From Bacteroides sp. (lineage in GTDB: Bacteria > Bacteroidota > Bacteroidia > Bacteroidales > Bacteroidaceae): 60,203 nucleotides of DNA. The DNA lies in contig JAGATY010000082.1 in NCBI GenBank assembly GCA_017621035.1, positions 1-60,203 on the forward strand, read 5' to 3'. Positions 16,825-26,315 of this stretch are shown here, one piece after another (the first letter of the stretch is position 1; the number at the start of each line of letters is the position of its first letter). Under the pieces are notes generated by a model. It did not search any database, had not been told where the DNA came from, and worked only from the letters and a program-made list of their open reading frames with translations. Both the position numbers and the translations under genes were made by a program.

Positions 16825-18105
16825 ATGAAAAGAATCATCCGCATCTGTTACATAGCATTGACAACCCTGCTCCCCTTACAGGAGCTTATGGCACAAGAGA
16901 GTGTCAGCGTTCGCATCCGTGAAAACGGAGTGGAGCGCACCGATACCATCGACCTGCCCAAGAGCATGACTTATCCGCTGGACAGTCTGCTTGTGGACTG
17001 GAAAGCCAAAAACTACATCAGCGTCAACCAAGAGTGTAGTACCAGCGCCGAGAATCCTCAGTTTAGCGACTCGGTCTACATCGACCGCCTCTCTCGCATG
17101 CCGGTAGTGATGGAGATGCCCTATAACGAAATTGTGCGCGCCTGTATTGACCGTTACACCGGCCGCCTGCGTAATCACGTGGCCTTTATGCTGAGTGCCT
17201 GCAACTTCTATATACCCATCTTTGAACAAGCATTGGATGCCTATGACTTGCCCATGGAACTGAAGTATCTGCCCATCATTGAATCGGCTCTGAATCCCTC
17301 GGCCACCTCACGTGCCAAAGCGCGTGGCTTGTGGCAGTTCATGCTGAAGACGGGAAAGATTTATGGTTTGGAAAGCAACAGTTATGTGGATGACCGCTGT
17401 GACCCCATCAAGTCTACCTGGGCTGCCGCACGCCACCTGAAGGATCTTTATGACATCTATAAAGACTGGAACTTGGTGATTGCCGCCTACAACTGTGGCC
17501 CCGGAAACGTAAACAAAGCCATCCGCCGTGCCGGAGGGAAAACAGATTACTGGGAAATATATAACTATCTTCCCCGCGAAACACGTGGCTATGTGCCGGC
17601 CTTCATCGCTGCCAACTATGTGATGACTTACTACTGCAAGCACAACATCTGCCCGATGGAGACCAACATTCCGGCAGCTACCGACACCGTGATGGTGAGC
17701 CGCAACTTGCACTTTGAGCAGGTAAGCGACCTCTGTGGCGTAGACCTGGAGCAGTTGAAGAGCCTCAACCCGCAGTACAAGCGGAACATCATTCCCGGAG
17801 AAAGCCAACCTTACGCATTGCGCCTGCCACAAGAGGCCATCAGTACTTTCATCGAGTTGCAAGACACCATTTACAACCACCGTCAACAAGAGTTATTCAA
17901 GAACCGAAGGATTGTCAACGTGTCTGACAACAGTCGTAAGGCCGTAAAAGGCAAAGGGGAACTTACCTACCACAGGATACGCAACGGGGAGAACTTGGGA
18001 AGCATAGCCCGCCGTTATGGAGTGACCGTCAGACAAATCCAGCAGTGGAACGGTATGAGCAATACCCGCATCACAGCCGGTAAGCGTTTGAAGATATACA
18101 GATAA
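16825..18105 (+). CDS. Lytic transglycosylase with LysM domain (MltD-like)
   Basis: Periplasmic peptidoglycan lytic transglycosylase, 426 aa. A signal peptide is at 1-24 (ending LMAQE). The SLT (GH23) domain covers about 115-290, with catalytic Glu153 in LPIIESALNPSATS, then ARGLWQFM and AAYNCGPGNVNKAI. A degenerate LysM-like stretch lies around 295-340, and a clear C-terminal LysM at about 378-426 (RIRNGENLGSIARRYGVT) binds the glycan. It cleaves MurNAc-GlcNAc bonds to give anhydro-muropeptides. It lies between DUF5683 and spoT. Confidence 0.94.
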   Translation: MKRIIRICYIALTTLLPLQELMAQESVSVRIRENGVERTDTIDLPKSMTYPLDSLLVDWKAKNYISVNQECSTSAENPQFSDSVYIDRLSRMPVVMEMPYNEIVRACIDRYTGRLRNHVAFMLSACNFYIPIFEQALDAYDLPMELKYLPIIESALNPSATSRAKARGLWQFMLKTGKIYGLESNSYVDDRCDPIKSTWAAARHLKDLYDIYKDWNLVIAAYNCGPGNVNKAIRRAGGKTDYWEIYNYLPRETRGYVPAFIAANYVMTYYCKHNICPMETNIPAATDTVMVSRNLHFEQVSDLCGVDLEQLKSLNPQYKRNIIPGESQPYALRLPQEAISTFIELQDTIYNHRQQELFKNRRIVNVSDNSRKAVKGKGELTYHRIRNGENLGSIARRYGVTVRQIQQWNGMSNTRITAGKRLKIYR

Positions 18106-18133
18106 AACCCTGAACAGCAAGAAAGGAGAAGGC

Positions 18134-20386
18134 ATGACGGAGGAAATCAAAGAGAAGGAGAGAGCCGAAGAGTTACTTATCGAGCAGACTTTCCATGAGT
18201 TGCTAGAGGACTATCTGGCAACCAAGCACCGTAAGCGGATGGAAATCATCACCAAAGCCTTCAACTTTGCCAACCAGGCACACAAAGGAATCAGACGACG
18301 CTCGGGGGAACCATACATCATGCACCCACTGGCTGTAGCCAAGATTGTGTGCAACGAAATCGGGTTAGGCTCTACTTCCATCTGTGCCGCACTGCTGCAC
18401 GACGTTGTGGAAGACACGGAATACACCATTGAAGACATTGAGGACATCTTTGGTAGTAAGATTGCACAGATTGTTGACGGACTGACCAAGATTTCTGGAG
18501 GTATCTTTGGCAATCGTGCCTCTACACAAACGGAGAATTTCAAGAAGCTGTTGCTGACCATGAGTGATGACATTCGTGTCATTCTCATCAAGATGGCAGA
18601 CCGATTACACAACATGCGCACCCTCGGCTCCATGCTCCCCAGCAAGCAGTACAAGATTGCCGGCGAAACGCTCTACATCTACGCACCACTGGCTAACCGC
18701 CTCGGTCTCTACAAGATTAAGACTGAGTTGGAGAATCTCAGCTTCCGCTACGAACATCCGGAGAAGTATAAAGAGATAGAGGACAAACTGGCTGCCTCGG
18801 CTCCCGAACGCGAAAAGGTCTTCACTGACTTTACAGCCCCCATCCGCGCCCAATTGGACAAGATGGGAATGAAGTACCGCATCATGGCACGTGTAAAGTC
18901 TATCTACTCCATCTGGAACAAGATGCAGACCAAGCATGTACCTTTTGATGAGATATATGACTTACTGGCTGTGCGCATCATCTTTGACCCGCAGGATATG
19001 GAGGAGGAACTGAACGACTGCTTCAACATCTATGTCGCCATCACCAAAATCTACAAGCCCCACCCTGACCGCTTGCGCGACTGGATTAGTCATCCTAAGT
19101 CAAACGGGTATCAAGCGTTACACGTCACCCTGATGAACAACAACGGGCAGTGGATTGAAGTGCAAATCCGCAGTGAGCGTATGAATGACATTGCAGAACA
19201 GGGCTTTGCCGCTCACTGGAAATATAAAGAAGGGGTAGGAAACGAAGACGAAGGAGAACTGGAGAAGTGGTTACTGACCATCAAAGAGATATTGGAAGAC
19301 CCACAGCCGGATGCCATGGACTTTCTGGACACCATCAAGCTGAATCTCTTTGCTTCCGAGATATTTGTCTTCACGCCTAAAGGAGAAATCAAGACTATGC
19401 CTCAAGGCAGTACGGCTCTAGACTTTGCTTTCTCACTTCACACAGACATTGGTAGTCACTGTATCGGTGCAAAGGTCAATCACAAGCTCGTACCGCTAAG
19501 TCACAAACTACAGAGTGGTGACCAGGTAGAGGTTCTTACCTCTAAGGCACAACGAGTACAAGCAGAATGGGAGCAATATGTTACCACAGCTCGTGCCCGT
19601 GCCAAGATTCTCTTCATCGTTCGCAAAGAGATGAAGGCAACTCAGAAGCAGGGTGAAAACATGTTGACTGAGTTTCTTGCCTCCATTGAGATTCCTATGG
19701 ATGACTCTGCCATCGACAAGTTGGTACATTTGCATAAGTTACATAACCGCGAAGAGTTGTTTGAAGCCATCGGAAACAAGAAGATTGAATTGGGAGAAAC
19801 AGACAAGAATACACTCAAAGCCAAACAAATCAAGTGGAAGCAGCTACTGAAGTTTCCTTTCGTAACCAATAAAGAGAACAAGGAGAAAGAGGAAAACGAG
19901 TCTGAAGAGCAGGTACAACAAGCAGCCATCGACACCCATAAGATTGTGAAGCTAACAGAAGAAGCCCTTCGGAAGCAGTATATTATAGCAGATTGTTGCC
20001 ACCCCATTCCCGGCGATGATGTACTGGGTTATATGGACGACGAAGGACATCTGACCATTCATAAGCGTCAATGTCCCGTGGCTACTCGCCTGAAGAGTGC
20101 TCAAGGCAACCGAATCATTGCCACCGAATGGGATACTCACAAGGAGTTGAGTTTCCTTGTTACCATATATATAAAAGGTATAGATTGTGTAGGACTGCTG
20201 AATGACGTCACCCAAGTTATCTCCCGACAACTGAACGTCAACATGAGGAAACTGACCATAGAGACTATCGACGGTATCTTTGAAGGAAGAATCCAGCTCT
20301 ATGTACACGATGCTGACGATGTACAAGTAATCTGTAACAACCTGAAACAGATTAAGAATATCAAGCAAGTCACTCGCGTGGAGTAG
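18134..20386 (+). CDS. spoT: Bifunctional (p)ppGpp synthetase/hydrolase
   Basis: Long RelA/SpoT homologue, 750 aa. The N-terminal HD hydrolase domain is intact (GEPYIMHPLAVAKI, LLHDVVEDTEYT, MADRLHNMRTLGSM), so it can break down (p)ppGpp. The synthetase domain follows (about 240-360: RVKSIYSIWNKM, DLLAVRIIF, HPKSNGYQALHVTL, FAAHWKYKEG). Then come TGS (ITVFTPKGEIKTMPQG-like at about 410-470), a zinc-finger-like CCHPIPGDDVLGY region (about 618) and a C-terminal ACT domain. The synthetase residues look complete, so it is probably bifunctional. Last gene of the parAB run, and it overlaps convergent merR by 17 bp. Confidence 0.95.
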   Translation: MTEEIKEKERAEELLIEQTFHELLEDYLATKHRKRMEIITKAFNFANQAHKGIRRRSGEPYIMHPLAVAKIVCNEIGLGSTSICAALLHDVVEDTEYTIEDIEDIFGSKIAQIVDGLTKISGGIFGNRASTQTENFKKLLLTMSDDIRVILIKMADRLHNMRTLGSMLPSKQYKIAGETLYIYAPLANRLGLYKIKTELENLSFRYEHPEKYKEIEDKLAASAPEREKVFTDFTAPIRAQLDKMGMKYRIMARVKSIYSIWNKMQTKHVPFDEIYDLLAVRIIFDPQDMEEELNDCFNIYVAITKIYKPHPDRLRDWISHPKSNGYQALHVTLMNNNGQWIEVQIRSERMNDIAEQGFAAHWKYKEGVGNEDEGELEKWLLTIKEILEDPQPDAMDFLDTIKLNLFASEIFVFTPKGEIKTMPQGSTALDFAFSLHTDIGSHCIGAKVNHKLVPLSHKLQSGDQVEVLTSKAQRVQAEWEQYVTTARARAKILFIVRKEMKATQKQGENMLTEFLASIEIPMDDSAIDKLVHLHKLHNREELFEAIGNKKIELGETDKNTLKAKQIKWKQLLKFPFVTNKENKEKEENESEEQVQQAAIDTHKIVKLTEEALRKQYIIADCCHPIPGDDVLGYMDDEGHLTIHKRQCPVATRLKSAQGNRIIATEWDTHKELSFLVTIYIKGIDCVGLLNDVTQVISRQLNVNMRKLTIETIDGIFEGRIQLYVHDADDVQVICNNLKQIKNIKQVTRVE

Positions 20387-20765
20387 AAGCAATATTCTCT
20401 TTCAGTTCATCCAACTGCTCATAAGTAAAGGCATCCAACGCATCGCGCATACCAACCAACTCTCGCCGGATGCTTTTCAGACGCTCTACAATCTCAAAGT
20501 TGCGTTCCGTGGTCTCTTTCTGGTTTGTCATACGCTTGCGGGCACCGGGCAAAGTCATGCCTCGTTCTTTCACCAAATGGTAAATCAGTTTCACCTGTTC
20601 GATGTCCTCCTTCGTGTATTGCCGTACTCCCCTACCCGCTCTTTTAGGCTTCAACTGAGGGAAGTCTTTCTCCCAAAAGCGTAACAACGACTCATTCACG
20701 TCAAACATTTGAGCCACTTCGCTGATGGAGTAATAGAGTTTCAGTTCTTTATCTGTTTTCAACAT
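20370..20765 (-). CDS. MerR-family transcriptional regulator
   Basis: Small DNA-binding regulator, 131 aa. The N-terminal winged helix-turn-helix reads YYSISEVAQMFDVNESLLRF, WEKDFPQLKPKRAGRGVRQY, then TKEDIEQVKLIYHLVKERGM, the MerR pattern. A C-terminal helix (about 80-125, rich in Glu, Arg, Leu) serves for dimerisation; there are no cysteines suggesting metal sensing. Its target is unknown. The 3' end overlaps the tail of spoT on the other strand by 17 bp. Confidence 0.9.
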   Translation of the reverse strand: MLKTDKELKLYYSISEVAQMFDVNESLLRFWEKDFPQLKPKRAGRGVRQYTKEDIEQVKLIYHLVKERGMTLPGARKRMTNQKETTERNFEIVERLKSIRRELVGMRDALDAFTYEQLDELKENIASTPRE

Positions 20766-20791
20766 ACTTCACTTTACCGATTTGCGTGCCA

Positions 20792-20799
20792 CAAAGATA
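20792..20799 (-). promoter_or_regulatory. -7 box for merR-type gene
   Basis: The + strand reads CAAAGATA, which is TATCTTTG on the minus strand and a perfect -7 box. It ends 26 bp upstream of the start codon at 20765. Confidence 0.6.
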
Positions 20800-20941
20800 A
20801 ATCTTTTACCCCAATGGTCAGGCAGAAAAGGGCGTATTTTCTGTGGTAAAAGGTTGTTTTGTAAGGCAGAAAACAATGAGATGTTCTTCCGAAAGCACAC
20901 GCACTACGGTAACGAGTGCATGTACTTCCGGCAGATGTTTC

Positions 20942-22363
20942 TCAAGGTTCCAACTGAGTGGAGGGATAATTCACCAGATAGAGCGTTCCGGTAGCACGGG
21001 TAAAGGCTGTGTAAAGCCAGCGAAAATAGTCGGGTGTGAGGTATTCGTCAGACAAATACCCTTGGTCGAGAAAGACATTCTTCCATTGTCCACCTTGCGC
21101 CTTGTGACAAGTTACAGCATAAGCATACTTTGCTTGCAAGGCATTGTAATAAGGGTCTACCTTAATCTTCTTCATACGGTCGCGCATTAGCGGAAGGTCA
21201 GCATAGTCTTCCATTACAGCATTAAACAAACGGTCGGCATCTGCCCGTGGCAAGGATGGAGCATCACTTTGTAAGGAGTCGAGCAGAAGATTGGCTTCTA
21301 GTTCAAAATCGTTATGGTCGGGAAAGACGAGGGTTACATCGGCAAAGCGGAAACCGTAAAGTTCACGCTCACGACGTACCCTTCTCACAATGGCCAGTTC
21401 ACCGTTAGCCAAGAAGTCCATCTCCTTTTCCTCTTCTGTCCAGTAGTAGTTATTCTTGGCAATCATCAACAAATCTCCGGAGCCTAGTTCATCTTCCCGC
21501 CAGAGGACACGAGCGCGCACACCTTTATTATATATATTGGCTCGCTTGTTGCTACGGCAAATGATGATGGTCTCCTCCAAACCATCGCGACTATAACAGG
21601 AATCTAGTGCATCTATCAATTCTTCACCGGGTAAGACACGAATATCTGCAAAGCCTGAAATCTTAATTTTGGGTAATGAGTAGCACTCATCAGCAGCAAT
21701 CAGTTGACGCAAGCGGGTGGCATTCCAAAGGATTCCGGAGGTTTCTCCCTGACGAACCACTTGCGTAAGCGTAACATCCAGTACTTCCAAGCCATATCCA
21801 CGCAATGATTCAGGGAAGAGAGCCGGACTTTGTTCTTCCCCTACCGGTGGAAGCTGTGCTGTATCACCCATCAGCAACAAACGGCACCCCTGTCCGGAGT
21901 AGACGAAGTGTATCAAATCATCCAGTAGTCTTCCGGTTCCAAACATGCTTCCAGACAAACCGTCGTTAGCTATCATCGAAGCCTCATCTACAATAAATAA
22001 GGTGTGCGTTGAAAGATTATCATTCAGCGAGAAATTACTCATATCGTTAGAGAAAGTGCGTTGCCGATAAATCTTCTTATGAATAGTAAACGCTGAATGC
22101 CCCGCATATGATGCAAACACTTTTGCTGCCCTGCCTGTAGGAGCCAACAAAATAACCTTCTGTTGCAGTTTATCGAGCGTCTTGACCAACGCTCCCACCA
22201 ACGAAGTCTTTCCGGTTCCTGCATATCCGCGCAACAAGAAAAGTTTCTCATCCAAAGATGACACAAGGAATTGCGCCAACATTTTCAACGCATTTTCCTG
22301 TTCTGAAGTGGGCCGATAAGGAAAATTTTCCTTAATTTGGCTTTCTAAATAGTTATTTATCAT
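20942..22363 (-). CDS. RecD-like ATP-dependent DNA helicase
   Basis: Superfamily 1B helicase related to RecD/Dda, 473 aa. Walker A GYAGTGKTSLVGAL is at about 45-58, LLAPTGRAAKVFA is motif Ia, and LFIVDEASMIANDGLSG is the Walker B DEAS box. LLMGDTAQLPPVGEEQSPA is motif III, and the C-terminal UvrD_C_2 block AYAVTCHKAQGGQWKNVFLD with YTAFTRAT is motifs V-VI. It is much shorter than RecD of RecBCD and lacks nuclease parts, so it probably works alone in repair or recombination. It is divergent from the gene at 22460. Confidence 0.93.
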   Translation of the reverse strand: MINNYLESQIKENFPYRPTSEQENALKMLAQFLVSSLDEKLFLLRGYAGTGKTSLVGALVKTLDKLQQKVILLAPTGRAAKVFASYAGHSAFTIHKKIYRQRTFSNDMSNFSLNDNLSTHTLFIVDEASMIANDGLSGSMFGTGRLLDDLIHFVYSGQGCRLLLMGDTAQLPPVGEEQSPALFPESLRGYGLEVLDVTLTQVVRQGETSGILWNATRLRQLIAADECYSLPKIKISGFADIRVLPGEELIDALDSCYSRDGLEETIIICRSNKRANIYNKGVRARVLWREDELGSGDLLMIAKNNYYWTEEEKEMDFLANGELAIVRRVRRERELYGFRFADVTLVFPDHNDFELEANLLLDSLQSDAPSLPRADADRLFNAVMEDYADLPLMRDRMKKIKVDPYYNALQAKYAYAVTCHKAQGGQWKNVFLDQGYLSDEYLTPDYFRWLYTAFTRATGTLYLVNYPSTQLEP

Positions 22364-22415
22364 TTCTCTAATAGAAAAAAGTCACATTTACTGTCGTTTT
22401 TTAATTTATTTCCCT

Positions 22416-22423
22416 TAATTTTG
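22416..22423 (+). promoter_or_regulatory. -7 box upstream of the gene at 22460
   Basis: TAATTTTG matches TAnnTTTG and lies 36 bp before ATG 22460, supporting that start rather than one at 22421. Confidence 0.55.
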
Positions 22424-22459
22424 CGGTGCGAATATAATAAACTAAAAAACATATTTATC

Positions 22460-23146
22460 ATGAAAACAGTATTTAACATTGCATTAGGCTTATGCGCGGT
22501 AGTTTTGGTTTACATTTGCTATGCCAGCATCATGGGTCCTATCAATTTTGAGAAAGAAAAAAGCGTTAGAGACAAAGCCGTTATCGCACGTCTGATGGAC
22601 ATTCGTAAGGCACAGGCAGAGTATCGTAACTTGAACAACCAGCAGTACACTGCAAACTTCGATACTTTGATTGAATTTGTTAAGACACAAAAGTTGCCGT
22701 TCATCTTTAAGCAAGGTGAATTGACCGACGACCAATTGGAAGCCGGCATGACTGAAAAGAAGGCAATGCGTATGATTAACAAGGCCAAGAAGACTGGAAA
22801 CTGGAGTGAAGTTAAGAAAGCCGGTTTGGAAAACTTCAAGCGCGACACTATGTGGGTGGCTGTTTTGGACACAATCTTCCCGAAGGGCTTCGATGCTGAC
22901 TCTATGAGATACATTCCTTTCGGCAATGGTAAGCAATTCGAGATGGCAATCAGAAACGATACTGCTAAGTCTGGTGCTCCGTTCTGTCTGCTCGAAGTAA
23001 AGGCTCCGTACGATACTTACTTGGAAGGTCTGGACAAGCAAGAAATTGCTAACTTGAAAGACTTGCAAGAGAAGATGAACAAGTACAGCGGTCTGAAGAT
23101 TGGTGACTTGGAAACTGCCAACAACAACGCCGGTAACTGGGAATAA
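22460..23146 (+). CDS. Membrane-anchored hypothetical protein
   Basis: Not assigned to a family. 228 aa with one N-terminal hydrophobic segment (FNIALGLCAVVLVYICYASI) and a soluble remainder, probably periplasmic. The segment DKAVIARLMDIRKAQAEYRN looks like a long helix, somewhat like the start of a pseudopilin, but no cleavage motif is seen. Codon use differs from the neighbours: repeated cgt, aac, ttg and ggt suggest strong expression. The start at 22460 is 36 bp past a TAATTTTG box. A 58-bp gap separates it from the DUF3822 gene. Confidence 0.8.
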   Translation: MKTVFNIALGLCAVVLVYICYASIMGPINFEKEKSVRDKAVIARLMDIRKAQAEYRNLNNQQYTANFDTLIEFVKTQKLPFIFKQGELTDDQLEAGMTEKKAMRMINKAKKTGNWSEVKKAGLENFKRDTMWVAVLDTIFPKGFDADSMRYIPFGNGKQFEMAIRNDTAKSGAPFCLLEVKAPYDTYLEGLDKQEIANLKDLQEKMNKYSGLKIGDLETANNNAGNWE

Positions 23147-23204
23147 GTTTGAGAGTTTGAGCATTTCTGAATGCTAGAGCTGAGACTTAAAAACCAACAA
23201 TTCT

Positions 23205-23984
23205 ATGATTGAAACAACTGATTTCAGTAAATCGGAACAGTACACATTATCCATCCGTCTTAGTACGGATGGATTTTCTTTTTCTGTCTTCAACCCATTG
23301 AGTAAAGAGCAACTGCCGGTGCTCAACTATCCAACCATTGGTACACTTTCGCTCACGGCTAACCTGAAGAACGCTTTCAAAGATGTGGAATGGCTGGGAT
23401 ACAAATACCGCCGCGTCAACATCTTGCTGGCAAACAAACGATTCACCTTCATTCCGCTGGACTTCTTTGAGGACGAACAGGCTGAAACCGTTTTCTATCA
23501 CAATCATCCCACACGCGAGAACGAAACCGTTCTCTACAACATCCTGCATAAAAACAACATTGTAGTACTGTTTGGCATAGATAAGAGCTGTTACCACTTC
23601 TTACGCGAGCAATTCCCGGAGTGCAAATTCTACTCACAAGCAAGCCCGGTGATTGACTTCCTCGCCATAAAAAGTCGTTTGGGAAACAGCAGAAAGATGT
23701 ATGCCTATCTGCACAAACACTCTATGGAAGTTTATTGCTTTGAGCGCGGACGTTTGTTACTAGCCAATTCCTATCCCTGTAAAGGAACAACAGACCGTGT
23801 GTACTACCTATTATATATATGGAAGCAACTTGGTTTTGAGCAAGAGCGTGACGAGCTGCATCTCACCGGAACGCTGGACGATAAAAGCGAACTACTCCCC
23901 CAATTACATACATTCATCCAACAGGTCTTCGTCTTGAATCCTGCCGAGAACCTGGATATTCAAGCCATCATCACATGCGAGTAA
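23205..23984 (+). CDS. DUF3822 family protein
   Basis: Cytosolic protein of the Bacteroidetes DUF3822 family, 259 aa, function unknown. The fold pattern (alternating strands such as MYAYLHKHSMEVYCFERGRL) resembles the actin-like/PilM ATPase superfamily, but I see no clear phosphate loops. It overlaps rsmD by 10 bp, so the two are translationally coupled. This order, DUF3822 then rsmD, suggests a link to ribosome maturation; that is inference. Confidence 0.85.
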   Translation: MIETTDFSKSEQYTLSIRLSTDGFSFSVFNPLSKEQLPVLNYPTIGTLSLTANLKNAFKDVEWLGYKYRRVNILLANKRFTFIPLDFFEDEQAETVFYHNHPTRENETVLYNILHKNNIVVLFGIDKSCYHFLREQFPECKFYSQASPVIDFLAIKSRLGNSRKMYAYLHKHSMEVYCFERGRLLLANSYPCKGTTDRVYYLLYIWKQLGFEQERDELHLTGTLDDKSELLPQLHTFIQQVFVLNPAENLDIQAIITCE

Positions 23985-24511
23985 TCAGTGGAATATACAA
24001 ACGACGCCGGTTCGATGTGCCCAACTCCTTCAAGGCACGTCCTACAACCGACTTTGCTAAAGAGAATCTTTTCAACGTTCTTACCAACAACTACATCGAC
24101 TTTGAAGAGGGAGTCCGTGCCCTCGACCTATTTGCCGGAACCGGAAGCATCAGCATCGAGTTGGTTTCACGTGGTTGCAACCAGGTCATCAGTGTAGAGA
24201 AAGATCGCAACCATCATGCTTTCATCTGCAAAGTAATGGATGAAGTAAAGACTGACAAGTGCATTCCGTTGCGTGGCGATGTGTTCAAATACCTGAAGAG
24301 TTGCGGAGAACAGTTTGATTTCATCTTTGCCGACCCACCGTATGCCCTTACCGAACTGACTACCCTACCCGATTTAATCTTTGAGAACAACCTATTGAAA
24401 GAGGGAGGACTTTTTGTGCTGGAGCACGGAAAGACAGATAACTTCGAGACGCATCCTCACTTCCTGGAAAGAAGAGTATATGGAAGCGTCAACTTCTCGT
24501 TCTTTCAATAA
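23975..24511 (+). CDS. rsmD: 16S rRNA (guanine966-N2)-methyltransferase
   Basis: RsmD methylates G966 of 16S rRNA using S-adenosylmethionine. 178 aa. MRVISGIYKRRRF and RPTTDFAKENLFNVL form the N-terminal family block. ALDLFAGTGSISIELVSRG is the SAM-binding motif I, and FIFADPPYAL holds the DPPY catalytic motif. It starts inside the end of the DUF3822 gene. Confidence 0.95.
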   Translation: MRVISGIYKRRRFDVPNSFKARPTTDFAKENLFNVLTNNYIDFEEGVRALDLFAGTGSISIELVSRGCNQVISVEKDRNHHAFICKVMDEVKTDKCIPLRGDVFKYLKSCGEQFDFIFADPPYALTELTTLPDLIFENNLLKEGGLFVLEHGKTDNFETHPHFLERRVYGSVNFSFFQ

Positions 24512-24556
24512 GAGCATTTTGCGAAAAGAGAAGAGGTACGTCTCTTTGTAGCTCTA
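24511..24556. terminator. Nested hairpin between convergent rsmD and cls
   Basis: AAAGAGA (24525-24531) pairs with TCTCTTT (24541-24547), inside an outer AGAGC (24511-24515)/GCTCT (24551-24555) pair. It lies between the two stop codons and could terminate both genes. Confidence 0.5.
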
Positions 24557-24561
24557 AAGTG

Positions 24562-26001
24562 TTACAACAACGGTGCCAATAGCCGCACCACACTCTCTGC
24601 CACCTTCCAGTACCACGGTCGTTTCTTCCAGTTTTTGGGAAACACCTGCACACAATCACGCTGGTCACGCTGAAAGATTTCTCTCAGTTGTCTAGCCGTT
24701 GCCTCATCATACACAAAGGCATTCACCTCAAAGTTATGTTCAAAGCTGCGGAAGTCCAGATTTGTGGAACCGACAGATGAGAGTTCATCGTCACTAACCA
24801 TAAGCTTAGAGTGCAGAAAACCTTTCTTGTAGAAGTAAACCTTCACCCCTGCCTGCAGTGCATCAGCCACATACGAGCAAGAACCGAAATGTGTCAGTCT
24901 GCTGTCTGCACGCATGGGAAGCATCAAACGTACATCCACCCCGGAGAGTGCCGCCGTTTGCAAGGCCAGCATCACCGACTCAGTAGGTAGAAAGTAAGGT
25001 GTTTGTATATAGAAGTACTTCTTGGCAGAAGCAATGGCGGTCAGTATTCCCTGCATTATCTCTTTCCACGGCCCTACCGGTTCACCGGTAACAATCTGTA
25101 CCAACGACGAACCGGTAACTTCCAACCTCGGAAAGTAACAAACCGAAGTCAACAGCGTGTGGTCTACAAAATACCAGTCCAGCAAGAATGCTGTCTGCAG
25201 CCCATGTACCGCTTTCCCCGTCAGCATCAGGTGTGTATCTCGCCAAATGCCCCAGGAACAGCCACGCACATAACGTTCTGCCAGATTCATACCTCCCACA
25301 AAGCCGACACGCCCATCCACTACTACTATTTTACGATGGTTCCGATAGTTCACACTACTGGTAAATGCCGGGAATCGTACACGCAAGAAGCTACGGGCAT
25401 CCACACCCGCCTCCCGCATCTCTTCAAAGAATCGGTGCGACACGTGCCAACAGCCCACGTCGTCAAAAAGCAGACGAACTTCCACGCCTGCACGCGCCTT
25501 CTCCATCAGTACATCCCGCACCAAGCGTCCCACAGCATCGTCTTCAATAATATAAGTTTCCAGATGAATGTGATGTTTTGCCTGCTGCAACTCCCGCAAG
25601 AGCGATTGCAACAGCGAAGCCCCTTCAGTAAACACCTCCACCCGATTACCGTCAAAGGGAAAAGCCTGATTGGTTTGTTGAAACAGTGAAATCAAACGAC
25701 TGTAGTTATGAGGCAACGCGCACACCTCTTGAGAGAGATACTCTGCCATGGGTTTCTTCAACAGATGGTTGTAACTCTTCTTGCTGATGATACGCACCTT
25801 GCGGCGACTACGCCCGAAGAAGATGTAAAGCACCAGCCCCACCACCGGCAGAAACATCAGTACCAACACCCACGAAAGTGTCTTCACCGGATTCCGATTG
25901 TCGAGAATAATGATGGCAATCGTACCGATGATGGCGCCGAAGTAGAGTATGTTAAACAGCAGCACGGCGACCTCATTCGCTATGGTACCCCAGTCTATCA
26001 C
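24562..26001 (-). CDS. cls: Cardiolipin synthase
   Basis: Phospholipase D-superfamily cardiolipin synthase, 479 aa, standard length. Two N-terminal membrane helices at about 10-33 and 42-62 are followed by two PLD domains with HKD motifs: His222-Lys224-Asp229 in NHRKIVVVDG and His397-Lys399-Asp404 in FLHSKLMVSD. It condenses two phosphatidylglycerols or a related pair to cardiolipin. The start codon is GTG at 26001 (MIDWGTIANE). A TATATTTG box on the minus strand lies only 5-12 bp before it, so either the leader is almost absent or that box is not used. Confidence 0.93.
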   Translation of the reverse strand: MIDWGTIANEVAVLLFNILYFGAIIGTIAIIILDNRNPVKTLSWVLVLMFLPVVGLVLYIFFGRSRRKVRIISKKSYNHLLKKPMAEYLSQEVCALPHNYSRLISLFQQTNQAFPFDGNRVEVFTEGASLLQSLLRELQQAKHHIHLETYIIEDDAVGRLVRDVLMEKARAGVEVRLLFDDVGCWHVSHRFFEEMREAGVDARSFLRVRFPAFTSSVNYRNHRKIVVVDGRVGFVGGMNLAERYVRGCSWGIWRDTHLMLTGKAVHGLQTAFLLDWYFVDHTLLTSVCYFPRLEVTGSSLVQIVTGEPVGPWKEIMQGILTAIASAKKYFYIQTPYFLPTESVMLALQTAALSGVDVRLMLPMRADSRLTHFGSCSYVADALQAGVKVYFYKKGFLHSKLMVSDDELSSVGSTNLDFRSFEHNFEVNAFVYDEATARQLREIFQRDQRDCVQVFPKNWKKRPWYWKVAESVVRLLAPLL

Positions 26002-26140
26002 GAAGCAAATATAGAGAAAAGTGTCGAGAAACTGTTTTGTTTTGCTCTAAAAAGCGATTCTTCAGCTTCCTTGAAGTCCCTTTTCGTCCTTCTCCACCTC
26101 TCTTACTCATCACACAAATCCAAAAAGGAAGAGAGAAAAA

Positions 26141-26224
26141 ACACCGACACTTACAGCCGTAACGCCGACACTTACAGCCGTAACACTCACTCTTTTTTCT
26201 GTAACCCTCACTGTTTTCAGCACA
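26141..26224. repeat. 21-bp tandem array, 4 units
   Basis: Units start at 26141, 26162, 26183 and 26204. The first two differ at one base (ACRCCGACACTTACAGCCGT plus A), and the last two are diverged but keep ACxCTCACT and the spacing. The core TTACAGCCGTAA is a near palindrome. The rest of the 26002-26315 gap holds the terminator at 26245-26287 and nothing else recognised. Confidence 0.75.
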
Positions 26225-26244
26225 CCTTTCTTATACAAGGAGAG

Positions 26245-26287
26245 ATAAAAAACGGGCACAACGTAGCAAAGGTGTGCGTTGTGCCCG
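26245..26287 (-). terminator. Strong terminator of the outer-membrane protein gene
   Basis: A perfect 11-bp stem CGGGCACAACG (26253-26263)/CGTTGTGCCCG (26277-26287). On the minus strand a TTTTTT run follows. It is 29 bp past the stop codon of the gene ending at 26316. Confidence 0.93.
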
Positions 26288-26315
26288 AAGTATAGTTATC
26301 AGTTAGGGGTTCTTA

